A DNA stretch of 64,000 nt from CAWIMX01 sp963792785 (lineage in GTDB: Bacteria; Acidobacteriota; Vicinamibacteria; Vicinamibacterales; CAVVIG01), in contig CAWBXO010000001.1 in NCBI GenBank assembly GCA_963792785.1, positions 1,922,001 to 1,986,000 on the forward strand. Direction: 5' to 3'. Shown in pieces: positions 54,520 through 63,452 of the stretch; the stretch's first letter is position 1; every line of letters begins with the position of its first letter. The translations under genes were made by a program, and so were the position numbers. A model generated the notes under the pieces. The model made no database searches, was not told the origin of the DNA, and saw nothing but the letters and a program-made list of their open reading frames with translations.

Positions 54520-55953
54520 GCCCGGCACGATGATCTTCAGCCGCGCGCCGGCTTCCGGCCGATCCGCCGGATCGTGGCCGTTCATGATCGCGAGCGTCGC
54601 GGCCTTCTCGACGCCGTGGCCTTCGCCCTCCGCGATGGACTGCCACGTGTCGCGGGCGCGGGCCGTGTAGAACGCGATCCGGTTGGGATGGATGCCCGCC
54701 GCCTCCGCGTCGCTGAGGGGGCGGAACGACTCGATAGCGGTGCGGAACGTCGGGTCCGCCCCGTCGAAGTCGTTGATGGGCGCGAGCCCGGCCAGCAGGA
54801 ACATCTGCCCGCCGTGCGCGATGTGCGCCGCGCGCAGGCCCACCTGGCCCAGGTCCTGGATCGTGCCCGTGTACACGCCGACGAACGCCGCGTCGCCGTG
54901 CAGGGTGGTCGTGTCGCCGCGCACCAGCGTGAAGCCAGCGTTGCGCATCGACGTGTCGGCGGCCTGACGCGGCGAGCGACCGGCCGCGTCCTGGACGATC
55001 TCGAGCAGCATCGCGCGACCGCCACCCGAGGGCTGGGCCGCGACCTGCGACGCGGAGTTCATGACGTCCCACCCGTTGGGAAAGTCGACCTGGAGCTTCA
55101 GCTTCGGGTGCAGGAACGTCGAGCCGCGGACGATGCCCTGCTCGGGGTTGTCGCCGTAGATCACGCCGTCGATCTGCTGGAGGAACTGATCGCGGTCGGT
55201 CTTGAACGTACCGCCGGCCGCTTCGGCCTGCTGCACCGCCTCCTGCACGCGCGCGACGCGATCGGGCGCGGGCGGGTGCGTGGCGAGCCATGTCGGCACG
55301 CCGTGCGAGTCCGACGCCTCCTCGATCCGTCCGAGCGTGGTGAGCATGCGCGGCACGCCTTCCGGATCCCATCCGGCGCGCGACGCGTAGCGCACGCCCA
55401 GCTGGTCCGCCTGCGCCTCATCGTCGCGGCCGTATTTCAGGAACAGCACGCCCAGGCCCGCCTGGCCCAGGTCCGTGAACGGTCGCGCCTCCGGCACGAG
55501 GATCGAACCGAGGAGCAGGCCGAGGCCCGCGCCGACCTGCCGCGAGTACTGCGACGCGGCGTGGCGCGCCGTCACGTGGCCGATCTCGTGGCCCATGACG
55601 CCGGCGAGCTGCGCCTCGCTGTCGAGGTACGGCAGGATGCCGCGCGTGATGTAGATGTAGCCGCCCGGAAGCGCGAACGCGTTCACGACGGGCTGGTCGA
55701 CGACGGTGAAGTGCCACGGCAGGTTCGGCCGCTCGCTGGTCTGGGCCAGCCGCTGGCCGATGCCGGTCACGTACTCCTGGAGGCCGGCGTCGTCGTACAC
55801 GCCCATCTGCGCGCGGATCTGGACGTCCTGCTCCTGGCCGATCTGGATTTCCTGCGCCTCGCTCATCAGCGAGAACTCGCGCTCGCCGGTCGCCGGGTTC
55901 GTCGCGCAGCCGGCCGCGGCCGTCAGCGCGAGCAGAAGAGCTGCCTGCCTCAT
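54514..55953 (-). CDS. M48-family metallopeptidase lipoprotein (BepA-like) with LysM-type C-terminus
   Basis: The 479-residue protein has a lipobox (LLLALTAAAGC) and an M48 domain with the zinc site HEIGH (GVMGHEIGHVTARHAA) and the distal Glu in GRDDEAQADQLG. The pattern ATNPATGEREFSLMSEAQEIQIGQE is typical of periplasmic BepA/YfgC-like quality-control proteases that act in outer-membrane assembly. Residues after 300 form an unknown domain, and the last 45 look like a LysM (DTWQSIAEGEGHGVEKAATLAIMNGHDP...). It may cooperate functionally with the tamB/Omp85 system; that is inference. Confidence 0.92.
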   Translation of the reverse strand: MRQAALLLALTAAAGCATNPATGEREFSLMSEAQEIQIGQEQDVQIRAQMGVYDDAGLQEYVTGIGQRLAQTSERPNLPWHFTVVDQPVVNAFALPGGYIYITRGILPYLDSEAQLAGVMGHEIGHVTARHAASQYSRQVGAGLGLLLGSILVPEARPFTDLGQAGLGVLFLKYGRDDEAQADQLGVRYASRAGWDPEGVPRMLTTLGRIEEASDSHGVPTWLATHPPAPDRVARVQEAVQQAEAAGGTFKTDRDQFLQQIDGVIYGDNPEQGIVRGSTFLHPKLKLQVDFPNGWDVMNSASQVAAQPSGGGRAMLLEIVQDAAGRSPRQAADTSMRNAGFTLVRGDTTTLHGDAAFVGVYTGTIQDLGQVGLRAAHIAHGGQMFLLAGLAPINDFDGADPTFRTAIESFRPLSDAEAAGIHPNRIAFYTARARDTWQSIAEGEGHGVEKAATLAIMNGHDPADRPEAGARLKIIVPGR

Positions 55954-55980
55954 GAGCTTGTGAAAATGCAACGTGAATGC

Positions 55981-56020
55981 CAGTTCCTCAGCTCTCCAGT
56001 TCCTCAGCTCCTCAGTTCCC
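55981..56020. repeat. CAGTTCCTCAGCT word array, second locus of this family
   Basis: CAGTTCCTCAGCT occurs at 55981-55993 and again at 55998-56010, with a further partial copy CTCAGTTCC. On the minus strand (CTGAGGAACTG) it encodes the last codons (ELRS) and the TGA of the aminotransferase gene. The same 13-bp word is present at 16250-16262, where it encodes the end of an unrelated permease. Confidence 0.85.
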
Positions 56021-57131
56021 TGACGGGCGTGCGTCCTTCGGCTGCCAGGGTCCGCTCGAGCGCGCCCAGCAGCAGCACGACCAGACGGCGTTCCGAGCCG
56101 GCGCCCATGAGGCCGATCCGCCAGATCTTCCCGGCGAGCGGCCCCAGCCCCGCGCCGATCTCGATGCTGTACTCGTCGAGCAGCCGCCGCCGCACGGCGG
56201 CCTCGTCCACGCCGTCGGGCACGCGGACGGCGTTCAACGTCCACAGCCGCTGGTGCCGCGCCGGCAGCAGCGACACGTCGAGCGAGGCGAGGCCGTCCAC
56301 GAACGCGTGATGGTTCGCCTCGTGTCTGGCCCAGCGCGCCTCGAGGCCCTCTTCCTCGATGATGGCGAGCGCCTCGGAGAGCGCGTAAACGAGCGTGCTC
56401 GACATCGTGTGGTGGTACTTGCGCCGGACCCAGAAGTCCTCGAGCAGCCCGAGGTCCAGATAGAAGCTGCGGGATTTGACGCGCCGCTCGAGCGCGCGCG
56501 GCGTGAACACGATCGGCGCGAGGCCCGACGGCGCGCCGAGCCCCTTCTGCGAGCAGCTGTAGCAGGCGTCCACGCCCCAGCCGGCGACGTCCAGCGGCAT
56601 GCCGCCGAAGGTCGTGACCGCGTCGACGATCGACAGCGCGTCGCGCTCGCGGACGATCGCCGCGAGCGCCTTCAGCGGGTTCACGACGCCGGTCGACGTC
56701 TCGCCGTGGACGATGGCCACGATGTCGGCCTTCTCCGCGTCGAGCGCCCTGGCGAGGGCGGCGGGCTCGCACGCCTTGCCCCACTCGACATCCAGGCGCC
56801 GCACCGACGCGCCGTAGCGCTGGCACATCTGCGCGAGGCGATCGCCGAAGTACCCGTTCACGACAACCAGCGCGCGCGTGCCCGGCTCCACGAGATTCGC
56901 CACCGCGGTTTCCATCCCCGAGGTGCCGGTGCCCGACACGGCGAAGGCGAACGAGCCCTCGGGCGCGCGGAACAGCCGCCCCAGACGCGCCCGGATGTCG
57001 TCGAGCAGCTTGACCATGATCGGATCGAGGTGGCTGAGCGTGGGCGACGCCATCGCGCGCATCACGCGCGGCGCCGTGGGGCTCGGCCCGGGACCGAGCA
57101 GGATCCGTTGAACGTCGGGCAGCAGGCTCAT
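56004..57131 (-). CDS. Class V aminotransferase (alanine-glyoxylate / serine-pyruvate type)
   Basis: The 375-residue PLP enzyme matches AGXT-like proteins: LLGPGPSPTAPRVMRAM, GTGTSGMETAVANLV, VHGETSTGVVNPL, and the PLP Lys196 in YSCSQKGLGAPSGL. IWRIGLMG occurs near the end. It transfers the amino group from alanine or serine to glyoxylate or pyruvate. The start overlaps the stop of an aldolase whose active-site motif suggests glyoxylate production, so the two may act in sequence. The C-terminal ELRS comes from a dispersed repeat. Confidence 0.93.
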   Translation of the reverse strand: MSLLPDVQRILLGPGPSPTAPRVMRAMASPTLSHLDPIMVKLLDDIRARLGRLFRAPEGSFAFAVSGTGTSGMETAVANLVEPGTRALVVVNGYFGDRLAQMCQRYGASVRRLDVEWGKACEPAALARALDAEKADIVAIVHGETSTGVVNPLKALAAIVRERDALSIVDAVTTFGGMPLDVAGWGVDACYSCSQKGLGAPSGLAPIVFTPRALERRVKSRSFYLDLGLLEDFWVRRKYHHTMSSTLVYALSEALAIIEEEGLEARWARHEANHHAFVDGLASLDVSLLPARHQRLWTLNAVRVPDGVDEAAVRRRLLDEYSIEIGAGLGPLAGKIWRIGLMGAGSERRLVVLLLGALERTLAAEGRTPVRELRS

Positions 57132-58018
57132 GCGGGCACTCCTTCGAACTGCGCGAGCGCGTCTTTCAGCGCGAGCACGGCGGTGTCGGACAGCGGCACG
57201 AGGGGCGGCCGCGGCTGCCCCACGTCCACGCCGACCACGTGCAAGGCGGCTTTCAGGCCCGGGACGCCGTACGTCGAGCTGAGCAGCCGCGCGAGGGGCA
57301 CCAGCCGATGCTGAAGATCCCGGGCTTCGTCGTGGCGCCCCTCGCTCACGAGGGTGTGCAGGCGGACGCACGCCTCGGGCAGCACGCCGGCGAGCGCGAG
57401 GATGCCGCCGCACGCGCCGACCGAAAGCGCCGCGTAAAACGTGAGCGCCGATCCCGCCAGCACGCGGAACTCCTTGGGCGTGCCGGCCACGAACTCGGCA
57501 ATCTGGCCGATGTCGCCGCCCGACTCCTTGATGCCGACGATGTTCGGGTGCTGCGCGAGTTTCGTCACGGCGTCGGGGCGCAGGTTCACGCCGGTGACCG
57601 CCGTGAAGTTGTACAGCAGCACGGGCACGGGCGACACGTCGGCGACGGCCGAGTAGTGCGCCACGAACACCGGCGTCGTCATCTGGTTCTTGAAGAAGCC
57701 CGGCGTGCGGACGAGCACGGCGTCGGCGCCGAGCTCGGCGGCGCGCTTGCACGCGCGAATCGTCGCGCGCGTGGACTCGCGGCCCGCGCCGACGATGAGC
57801 GTGCGGTCGCGCGGCACCGCCGACCGCGCGACATCGAGCGCGCGGTCGCACTCGGTGTCGTCGAGCAGGACGGCCTCCCCGTTCGACCCGAGCACCACGA
57901 AGCCCGCGAGCGGCGTCTTCGCCCAGTGTTCGAGGGCCATCCGGAGACGGCCGCCGTCGAGCCCGTCGTTCTGATCGAAGGGCGTGGGGACGGGAGCGAA
58001 GACCCCATTGAGCTTCAT
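57128..58018 (-). CDS. DapA-family lyase, 4-hydroxy-2-oxoglutarate aldolase-like
   Basis: The 296-residue TIM-barrel enzyme has the Schiff-base Lys164 (GIKESGGD) and Tyr136 (LLYNFTAVTG). The pyruvate-binding loop is GSNGE (44-48), as in 4-hydroxy-2-oxoglutarate aldolases, instead of the GTTGE of dihydrodipicolinate synthase. The assigned reaction, 4-hydroxy-2-oxoglutarate to glyoxylate and pyruvate, is therefore inference from the motif and from the adjacent aminotransferase. ATG 58018 gives MKLNGVFAPVPTPF, the family start. Confidence 0.88.
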   Translation of the reverse strand: MKLNGVFAPVPTPFDQNDGLDGGRLRMALEHWAKTPLAGFVVLGSNGEAVLLDDTECDRALDVARSAVPRDRTLIVGAGRESTRATIRACKRAAELGADAVLVRTPGFFKNQMTTPVFVAHYSAVADVSPVPVLLYNFTAVTGVNLRPDAVTKLAQHPNIVGIKESGGDIGQIAEFVAGTPKEFRVLAGSALTFYAALSVGACGGILALAGVLPEACVRLHTLVSEGRHDEARDLQHRLVPLARLLSSTYGVPGLKAALHVVGVDVGQPRPPLVPLSDTAVLALKDALAQFEGVPA

Positions 58019-58049
58019 GCTCCGATTGTAATCGAACGCACCCGAGCTG

Positions 58050-59243
58050 CTAGGGCCAGATCTTGACGCGCGGGAGCGCGGCGCCGGCCAGGGTGATCGC
58101 AAATAGTGTCAGCCAGAGCGCGGCCGTGCCCGTGCGGCCGAACGCGGCCGCGCGATCCGCCAGCCGCGAGGCCGGCGGCCATCGCCGCGCCGCCGCGGCG
58201 GCGCCCGCCGCGCCCACCGCGAAGTACGCGGGGAAGATGAAGCGATCGGCGCGGTTGCTGCCGAGGCTCATCGCCGCCACGTACGCGCACGCGATCAGCA
58301 GGCAGAAGCGGAACGCGCCCGCGGCGCGAGCGTCCACGGCGGCGTCCGGCTTCGGCCGGACCAGCACCACGAGGCTCCATGGAAAGCTGAACCACGCCAG
58401 CCGGGCGCCGTACCAGATCACGTTCGACAGCCGCGCGAGCACGAGCGGGCCGGCGCCCGCCTCGCGATCCAGGCCGCTGTTCGGCGTGAGCCGGTACTGG
58501 AAGAAGAACGCCGCGAACGAGTCGCCCGCCGCGTGTTGGTACGCGAGTTCGAAGGCGACCGCGGCGGCGGCCGCCGCGGCGAGCGACCACGCGACTGCGG
58601 CCCACGCGCGCCGGTTGTGGCCGCCCGCGCCGTCGGGGACGCACCACAGCCACAACGCGCAGGCGACGGGCGCGAAAACGACGAAGACGTCCTTGATCAG
58701 GAGGACGCCGATGGCAGCCAGCGAGGGGACGACGGACCAGGCCGGCGAACGCCGCGCCCGCTCGGTGCCGTAGACGGCGAGCAGCAGCAGCGCGAGCACC
58801 GGGTATTCCTGGTTCGCGCGGATGCGGTAGACGAACGCGATCGGCAGGAGCAGCAGGGCCCACTGCACGGCCGTTCGATCCCGATCGCCCACGACGGTGC
58901 CCGCCAGCCATCCGGCGAGCACGATGGCGAGGATCGACGCGAGCGCGCCGACGGCGTAGCCGGCTTCGAGCGCGGGATAGCCGAGCCGCGCGAGCACGGC
59001 CGGCAGCACGAAGATGCCGAACGGGTGCTCGCGGAACGGCTCGTTCGCGCCGGCGACGCCCCACCACTGGGGCGCGATCCACCCGGCCCCGGGATGCACG
59101 GCGACCTGCGCGCTGATCTCCGAGTACACGCGCGAGTCGGGGTCGCGGCTCACGAAGCCGGCCGCCGCCAGCAGGGCCGCGGCGATCGCGAGCGCTACGG
59201 TCCACGCGGCGGCGCGCTTCGCCACTGCGTTCACAGGGCTCAC
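58050..59243 (-). CDS. Polytopic membrane protein, possible lipid-linked glycosyltransferase
   Basis: The 397-residue protein has about ten transmembrane segments. The loop after the first helix (FVSRDPDSRVYSEISAQVA) and the following HPFGIFVLPAVL resemble GT39/ArnT-like proteins (Asp-rich first loop), and the later ANQEYPVLALLLLAVYG fits this too. It is not long enough for a classical ArnT. GTG 59243 overlaps the stop of the oppC-like gene (GTGA), so it belongs to the transporter transcript. The function is unknown. Confidence 0.75.
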   Translation of the reverse strand: MSPVNAVAKRAAAWTVALAIAAALLAAAGFVSRDPDSRVYSEISAQVAVHPGAGWIAPQWWGVAGANEPFREHPFGIFVLPAVLARLGYPALEAGYAVGALASILAIVLAGWLAGTVVGDRDRTAVQWALLLLPIAFVYRIRANQEYPVLALLLLAVYGTERARRSPAWSVVPSLAAIGVLLIKDVFVVFAPVACALWLWCVPDGAGGHNRRAWAAVAWSLAAAAAAAVAFELAYQHAAGDSFAAFFFQYRLTPNSGLDREAGAGPLVLARLSNVIWYGARLAWFSFPWSLVVLVRPKPDAAVDARAAGAFRFCLLIACAYVAAMSLGSNRADRFIFPAYFAVGAAGAAAAARRWPPASRLADRAAAFGRTGTAALWLTLFAITLAGAALPRVKIWP

Positions 59244-60220
59244 AACGGGCGTTCCGGCAGGCCGCGCCGGCGGCGTTCCGAGATCAGGTTCAGGCCGAGC
59301 ACGACGAGGAAGATCGCCACGGCCGGGCTCAGCAGCCAGGGAAAATCGGCGAACGTGCGGATGTTCGCGGCATCGTGGAGCATCGTGCCCCAGCTCGCGA
59401 CGGGATCGGGAAAGCCCAGGCCGACGTACGACAGCGTGGCCTCCGCGATGATGAAGGCGGGCACGAGGATCGTGATCTGCACGAGCACGAATCCGCCGGC
59501 CGCGGGGAGCAGATGGCGGCCGAGCAGGCGCGCGTGGCCCGCGCCCAGCGAGCGGGCGGCCTCCACGTACTCGCGATCGCGCTCCGATCGCACGATCGCG
59601 CGCACGCCGCGCGCCACGAACGGCGCGCCGACGACGGCGAAGATCGCGGCCAGCAGCCAGAAGACAATCCCCGGCCCGAGGACCAGCGGCAGCACCGATC
59701 GCAGCGCCAGGGCCACGTACATCGCCGGCAGCACCATCACGAAATCCGCCACGCGCATCAGGCTCTCGTCGGTCCACCCGCCCACATAGCCGGCGAGGCC
59801 GCCGGCGAGCAGCCCCAACCCGACCGTGCCGAGCGCCGAGACGAAGGCCAGCGCGAGCGAGAGGCGCGCGCCGTTGAGCAGGCGGCTGAACACGTCGCGC
59901 CCGTGGCTGTCGGCGCCGAGCGGCAGCAGCGGCGCCGACGACTCGTCGGCGGACACGACCAGGTGGCCGCCCGTGAACCACGCGAGCGGCACGATCGCCG
60001 ACCGGTCGGGCTCGTAAATCTGCTCGAGCTGGTTCACGAGGCGCACGCGGTAGATGAACGGCGCGTGCCAGCGGCCCGACGCGTCTCGAAGATGGACGCG
60101 CGTCGGCGGCGCCGAGAGCAGGCCGGCGTACCGCTGATCGATGCCGTGGGGCGCGAGCACCGGCGCGAACAGCGCGGCCACGGCCACCAGCGCGACGAGC
60201 GCGCCGCCGGCCTTATTCAT
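59240..60220 (-). CDS. Peptide-type ABC transporter permease (DppC/OppC-like)
   Basis: The 326-residue inner-membrane protein has six hydrophobic segments. The EAA loop is RDREYVEAARSLGAGHARLLGRHLLPAAGGFVLVQ, followed by IAEATLSYVGLGFPDPVASWGTML. The periplasmic loop GADSHGRDVFSRLLNGARLSL is characteristic of the OppC branch. It overlaps the oppB-like gene by eight bases. Confidence 0.93.
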   Translation of the reverse strand: MNKAGGALVALVAVAALFAPVLAPHGIDQRYAGLLSAPPTRVHLRDASGRWHAPFIYRVRLVNQLEQIYEPDRSAIVPLAWFTGGHLVVSADESSAPLLPLGADSHGRDVFSRLLNGARLSLALAFVSALGTVGLGLLAGGLAGYVGGWTDESLMRVADFVMVLPAMYVALALRSVLPLVLGPGIVFWLLAAIFAVVGAPFVARGVRAIVRSERDREYVEAARSLGAGHARLLGRHLLPAAGGFVLVQITILVPAFIIAEATLSYVGLGFPDPVASWGTMLHDAANIRTFADFPWLLSPAVAIFLVVLGLNLISERRRRGLPERPL

Positions 60221-61166
60221 GGACCGCGCTCCTCGCGCGCGGATCGATCGCGGCGAGCGCGAGATCCGACGCCAGCGTGCCCGCCGCGAGAAACAGGGCC
60301 CCGGCGCCGGCGCAGCCAGCGACGAGGTACACGTCGCGCGCCTGCAGCGCGTCGAGCATCAGCCGGCCGAGCCCGGGCCACGAGGCGATCACCTCCACGG
60401 CGAACGACCCGCTGAGCAGCGTTCCGACGACGAGGCCGTAGATCGCCGCCGTGGGCCGGAGCGCCGCCTTGAGCGCGTCGCGCCACACGACGCGCCGGCG
60501 CGGCACACCGCGCGCCATCGCCGCGATGACGAAGGGCTGGTCGATCACTTCGGCCATCGCCTGCGCCTGCACGCGCTCGAACATCGCCGCGAGCGGCAGG
60601 CCGAGCGCCAGCATGGGCATGGCGAGGTGCCAGGCCAGATCGCCCAGCCCGCTCGCGCCCGCCGATCGCATCCCGCCGATCGGGAACCACCCCGTCCGCG
60701 CGGCCACGAAGATCAGGAACAGCGACGTGACGAGCGGGGGCATGGACAGGAGGAGGAGCGAGACGCCGCGCACCAGCGCCGGCAGCGCGCCGTCCTTCCG
60801 GCTGCCGGTGAAGATGCCGAGCGGCAGGCCCAGCAGCGTCGCGAACGCGAGCGCCGCGAGCGCGAGGACCGCGGTGTTGGCCGCGCGCTCCGGGATCAGA
60901 TCGGCGACGGGCCGGTCGTAGATCATCGACCGCCCGAAATCGAAGCGCATCGAGCGCGCGAGCCAGTCGGCATACTGGGCCGCGACCGGCCGGTCGAGGC
61001 CGTAGCGCGCCCGCGCGGCCGCCACCTGTTCGCGCGTGGCGGTGACGCCCAGACTGGCGGTCACGTAGTCGCCAGGCGCCAGGCGCACGAGCAGCAGCGA
61101 GACGGAGGAGACGGCGAACACGAGCAGCACGGCGAGCGCCGTGCGCCGCGCCAGGTAGCCAGCCAC
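60213..61166 (-). CDS. Peptide-type ABC transporter permease (DppB/OppB-like)
   Basis: The 317-residue protein begins VAGYLARRTALAVLLVFAVSSVSLLLVRLAPGD at GTG 61166. It contains the OppB hallmark ARYGLDRPVAAQYADWLARSMRFDFGRSM and the EAA-type segment AMARGVPRRRVVWRDALKAALRPTAAIYG. The start lies four bases after the stop of the solute-binding protein gene. Confidence 0.93.
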   Translation of the reverse strand: MAGYLARRTALAVLLVFAVSSVSLLLVRLAPGDYVTASLGVTATREQVAAARARYGLDRPVAAQYADWLARSMRFDFGRSMIYDRPVADLIPERAANTAVLALAALAFATLLGLPLGIFTGSRKDGALPALVRGVSLLLLSMPPLVTSLFLIFVAARTGWFPIGGMRSAGASGLGDLAWHLAMPMLALGLPLAAMFERVQAQAMAEVIDQPFVIAAMARGVPRRRVVWRDALKAALRPTAAIYGLVVGTLLSGSFAVEVIASWPGLGRLMLDALQARDVYLVAGCAGAGALFLAAGTLASDLALAAIDPRARSAVHE

Positions 61167-61170
61167 GTGC

Positions 61171-62903
61171 TTACTTCCCCGCGATCGCGATCGTGTCGGC
61201 GGCCCAGAGCAGTTGCGGCCGCGAGATCGCCGGCTGAAGGTTTCGGAGGCGCGCGGACGCCGCGACATAGACACGGGGCGCCGCGAAATTCAGGACCGGC
61301 AGGTGCTCGGCCATCACGCGCTGCACCTCGTCGAAGAGGCTGCTTGCGCTCGGCCGGATCCTCGGAGGCCACCTGGCGGGCCATCAGCTCGTCGATCCGC
61401 CGCTCCCAGTCGGTGGCCGGAGTCGGCTGGCTCAGATCCCACACATGGCTCGATCCCGAGCTGCGCCAGAAATCGAGATTGCTCGCCGGGTCGGTGTCGG
61501 TCGTTCCCACGCTGAAATACACCGCGTCGTAGTCGCGCCCGGAGAGAAACCGCTGGATCAGCGCGTTCGGCTCGAGCGCCGCGACGTCGACCGTGAGGCC
61601 GATCGTCCGCAGCTCGCCGCGCAGGAAGTCCGCGCCGCGCTCGAGCTCGGTCCGGCCTTTCTGCACGAGCAGCGTGAAGCGGGCGTCGCGGCCGCCGGCG
61701 TCTTCGAGCAGGCCGTCGCCGTCCCGATCCGTCAGGCCGATCGCGGCGAGACGCGCGCGCGCCGCGGCGGGATCGTACGGCACCGCCGGCGCCGTGTCGA
61801 CGAACCAGCGCGTGTTGCCCGGCGTCACGAACCCGAACACCGGCACCGCCGCGCCGAGAAACACCTGATCGGCGAAGGCCTGCCGATCGACCGCCAGCGA
61901 GATCGCCTGCCGCAGCTCGTCGCGCTGGATCCACGGCGCGCGCGGATCGCCGGCAAACGCGCCCGGCGTGAGGTTGAACCACAGGCTGTCGGCGCTCTCC
62001 CCGACGCCGAGGTCGAACAGCTGCACGCGCCCCTCGTCGGCGGCGCGGCGGAGCGGCGCGTAGTCGGACGGGCGGATCACGCTGGCGACCATGTCGGCCT
62101 GTCCGGCCTCGAGGCGCAGCAGCTCGGCGTCCTGATCGGGCACGATTTCGAGCGTGATGCCGTCGAGGTACGGCAGCGCGGCGCCCGCGGCGTCGGTGCG
62201 CCAGTAGCGCGGATTGCGGGTGAGCCGCACGCGCTGCCCCGGCTCGTAGCCGGCGGGCACGAACGGCCCCAGGCCGGCGAAGTCGTCGAGCGGGGCGCTC
62301 AGCCCCCACGCCGATCCGAGCGTCCCGTGCTCGAGCGCCGGCTCGAGCGCGTGCCGCGGCAGGATCGGCACGTTGGCGAGAATGCGCACCCCCGGACCAT
62401 AGGGCGCCGGAAACGTGAACACGACCGTCCGGCCGTCGGGCGCCGTCACGGCGAGCGGCCGGCCGTCCACCTTCAGGGAGTCGGCCAGCGTGCTGCCGAC
62501 CGTCGGGTCGTACAACGCGCGGAATGTGAAGACGACGTCGGCGGAGGTGAACGGCTGGCCGTCGGAGAACGTGACGTCCGGACGGAGCGCAAGCGTATAG
62601 GTGCGGCCGTCATCCGCGGCGGGACCAGGAGGTGGCGAGCCACGGCTCCACCTCGTCTGAAATCGGATTGATGCGGACGAGCGACGCCTGCGTCAGCGTC
62701 TGGGAGAGCAGCACGTTCGTGGTGTCGATCCGCGCCGTGAGGCGGTTGTAGGACTGGGGCTCGTTGCGGACCGTGGCGACCAGCGTGCCGCCGCGACCAG
62801 CCGCCGCCGGCGCTTCGGGCGATTGCCCGCACGCCGTTACCGCGAGCGCGGCCAGAAGGGCCGCGGGCAACTTGACCGCTAATTTCCGAGTCTGTCTGGT
62901 CAA
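61171..62903 (-). CDS. Peptide-type ABC transporter substrate-binding lipoprotein (two apparent frameshifts)
   Basis: The corrected protein has 576 residues. A lipoprotein signal (ALLAALAVTACGQS) is followed by the SBP family 5 domain (LVATVRNEPQSYNRL; FSDGQPFTSADVVFTFRALYDP). Extra bases near 62625 and 61339 break the frame at ATSWS and ERKQ. Removing them gives ADDGRTYTLALRPDV and LFDEVQRVMAEHLPVLNF, and the normal end NLQPAISRPQLLWAADTIAIAGK. The start is a TTG (62903), with another TTG at 62870. ABC ATPase genes for this importer are not in the window. Confidence 0.9.
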
Positions 62904-62916
62904 ATTTCGACCTGCC

Positions 62917-62932
62917 GGCCAATGGATTGGCC
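62917..62932. promoter_or_regulatory. Perfect palindrome upstream of the substrate-binding protein gene
   Basis: GGCCAATGGATTGGCC has seven-base arms around GG. It lies 14-29 bases upstream of the TTG start of the transporter operon (minus strand), where a repressor could block transcription or translation. The regulator is unknown. Confidence 0.6.
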
Positions 62933-63204
62933 ACTCAGAATTGCGTGAAATTCGAGGGGCGACCCTGACACTCCGTGCAACTTGCCCGCGACTTTACAAC
63001 TCTGCCGCCCGCCTCAGCCAGTTTCTTGGCTGCGGCATCGGATGAGCCGGCGGCTCGCGTTCCGGATCCTAGTACGACAAGTTCAATTCTCACAAGCGGT
63101 TGCCAGCCTTCGCAGGGGGCGTGGCCGGGCGAGCCCGGTCCGGCACCAGCCCTGCCATTACCCACGGACGGAAGTGCTCCACTCGAGGTGAGGTGACGAG
63201 AGCG
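62933..63204. other. Divergent intergenic region, no gene seen
   Basis: No ORF with coding character was found between the transporter operon and the small HTH gene. The stretch includes an AT-rich part with AAGTTCAATTCTCACAAG (about 63079-63096), a plausible but unproven promoter zone for the plus-strand genes. No structured RNA or repeat was recognised. Confidence 0.5.
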
Positions 63205-63423
63205 ATGGAAACAACCAACGTGGCGCCGGCGGGCGTTGAACCTCGTATCGGCCGAAGCGTCTCGCTCGATCACGCCGCTCAGCTCCTGGGCGTGTCGCGG
63301 CGAACGATCTACAACCGGATTCGCGAGGGGCGCCTGCAGACGATTCGCACCATCGGCGGTTCGCAGCGCGTGTTGATCGAGTCGGTCGTCCAGGTCCCGG
63401 AACACACGCAGCCGCGCTACTGA
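63205..63423 (+). CDS. Small excisionase-type helix-turn-helix protein
   Basis: The 72-residue protein has a HTH_17-like domain: SLDHAAQLLGVSRRTIYNRIREGRLQTIRTIGGSQRVLIESVV. It is a stand-alone version of the DNA-binding fold fused to the receiver at 22710-23300. ATG 63205 gives a short N-terminus before the domain; a GTG nine bases upstream is possible. The subtilase gene starts 29 bases after its stop, so it may regulate that gene. It is probably not a phage excisionase because no integrase is near. Confidence 0.82.
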   Translation: METTNVAPAGVEPRIGRSVSLDHAAQLLGVSRRTIYNRIREGRLQTIRTIGGSQRVLIESVVQVPEHTQPRY

Positions 63424-63452
63424 ACGTTTCGTAACCCCAGGGAGACACGCCC

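Noticed and set aside
63205..63423. Small HTH protein as a phage or plasmid excisionase
   Set aside because: No integrase, att-like direct repeat or phage gene is near. Stand-alone HTH_17 proteins are common chromosomal regulators.
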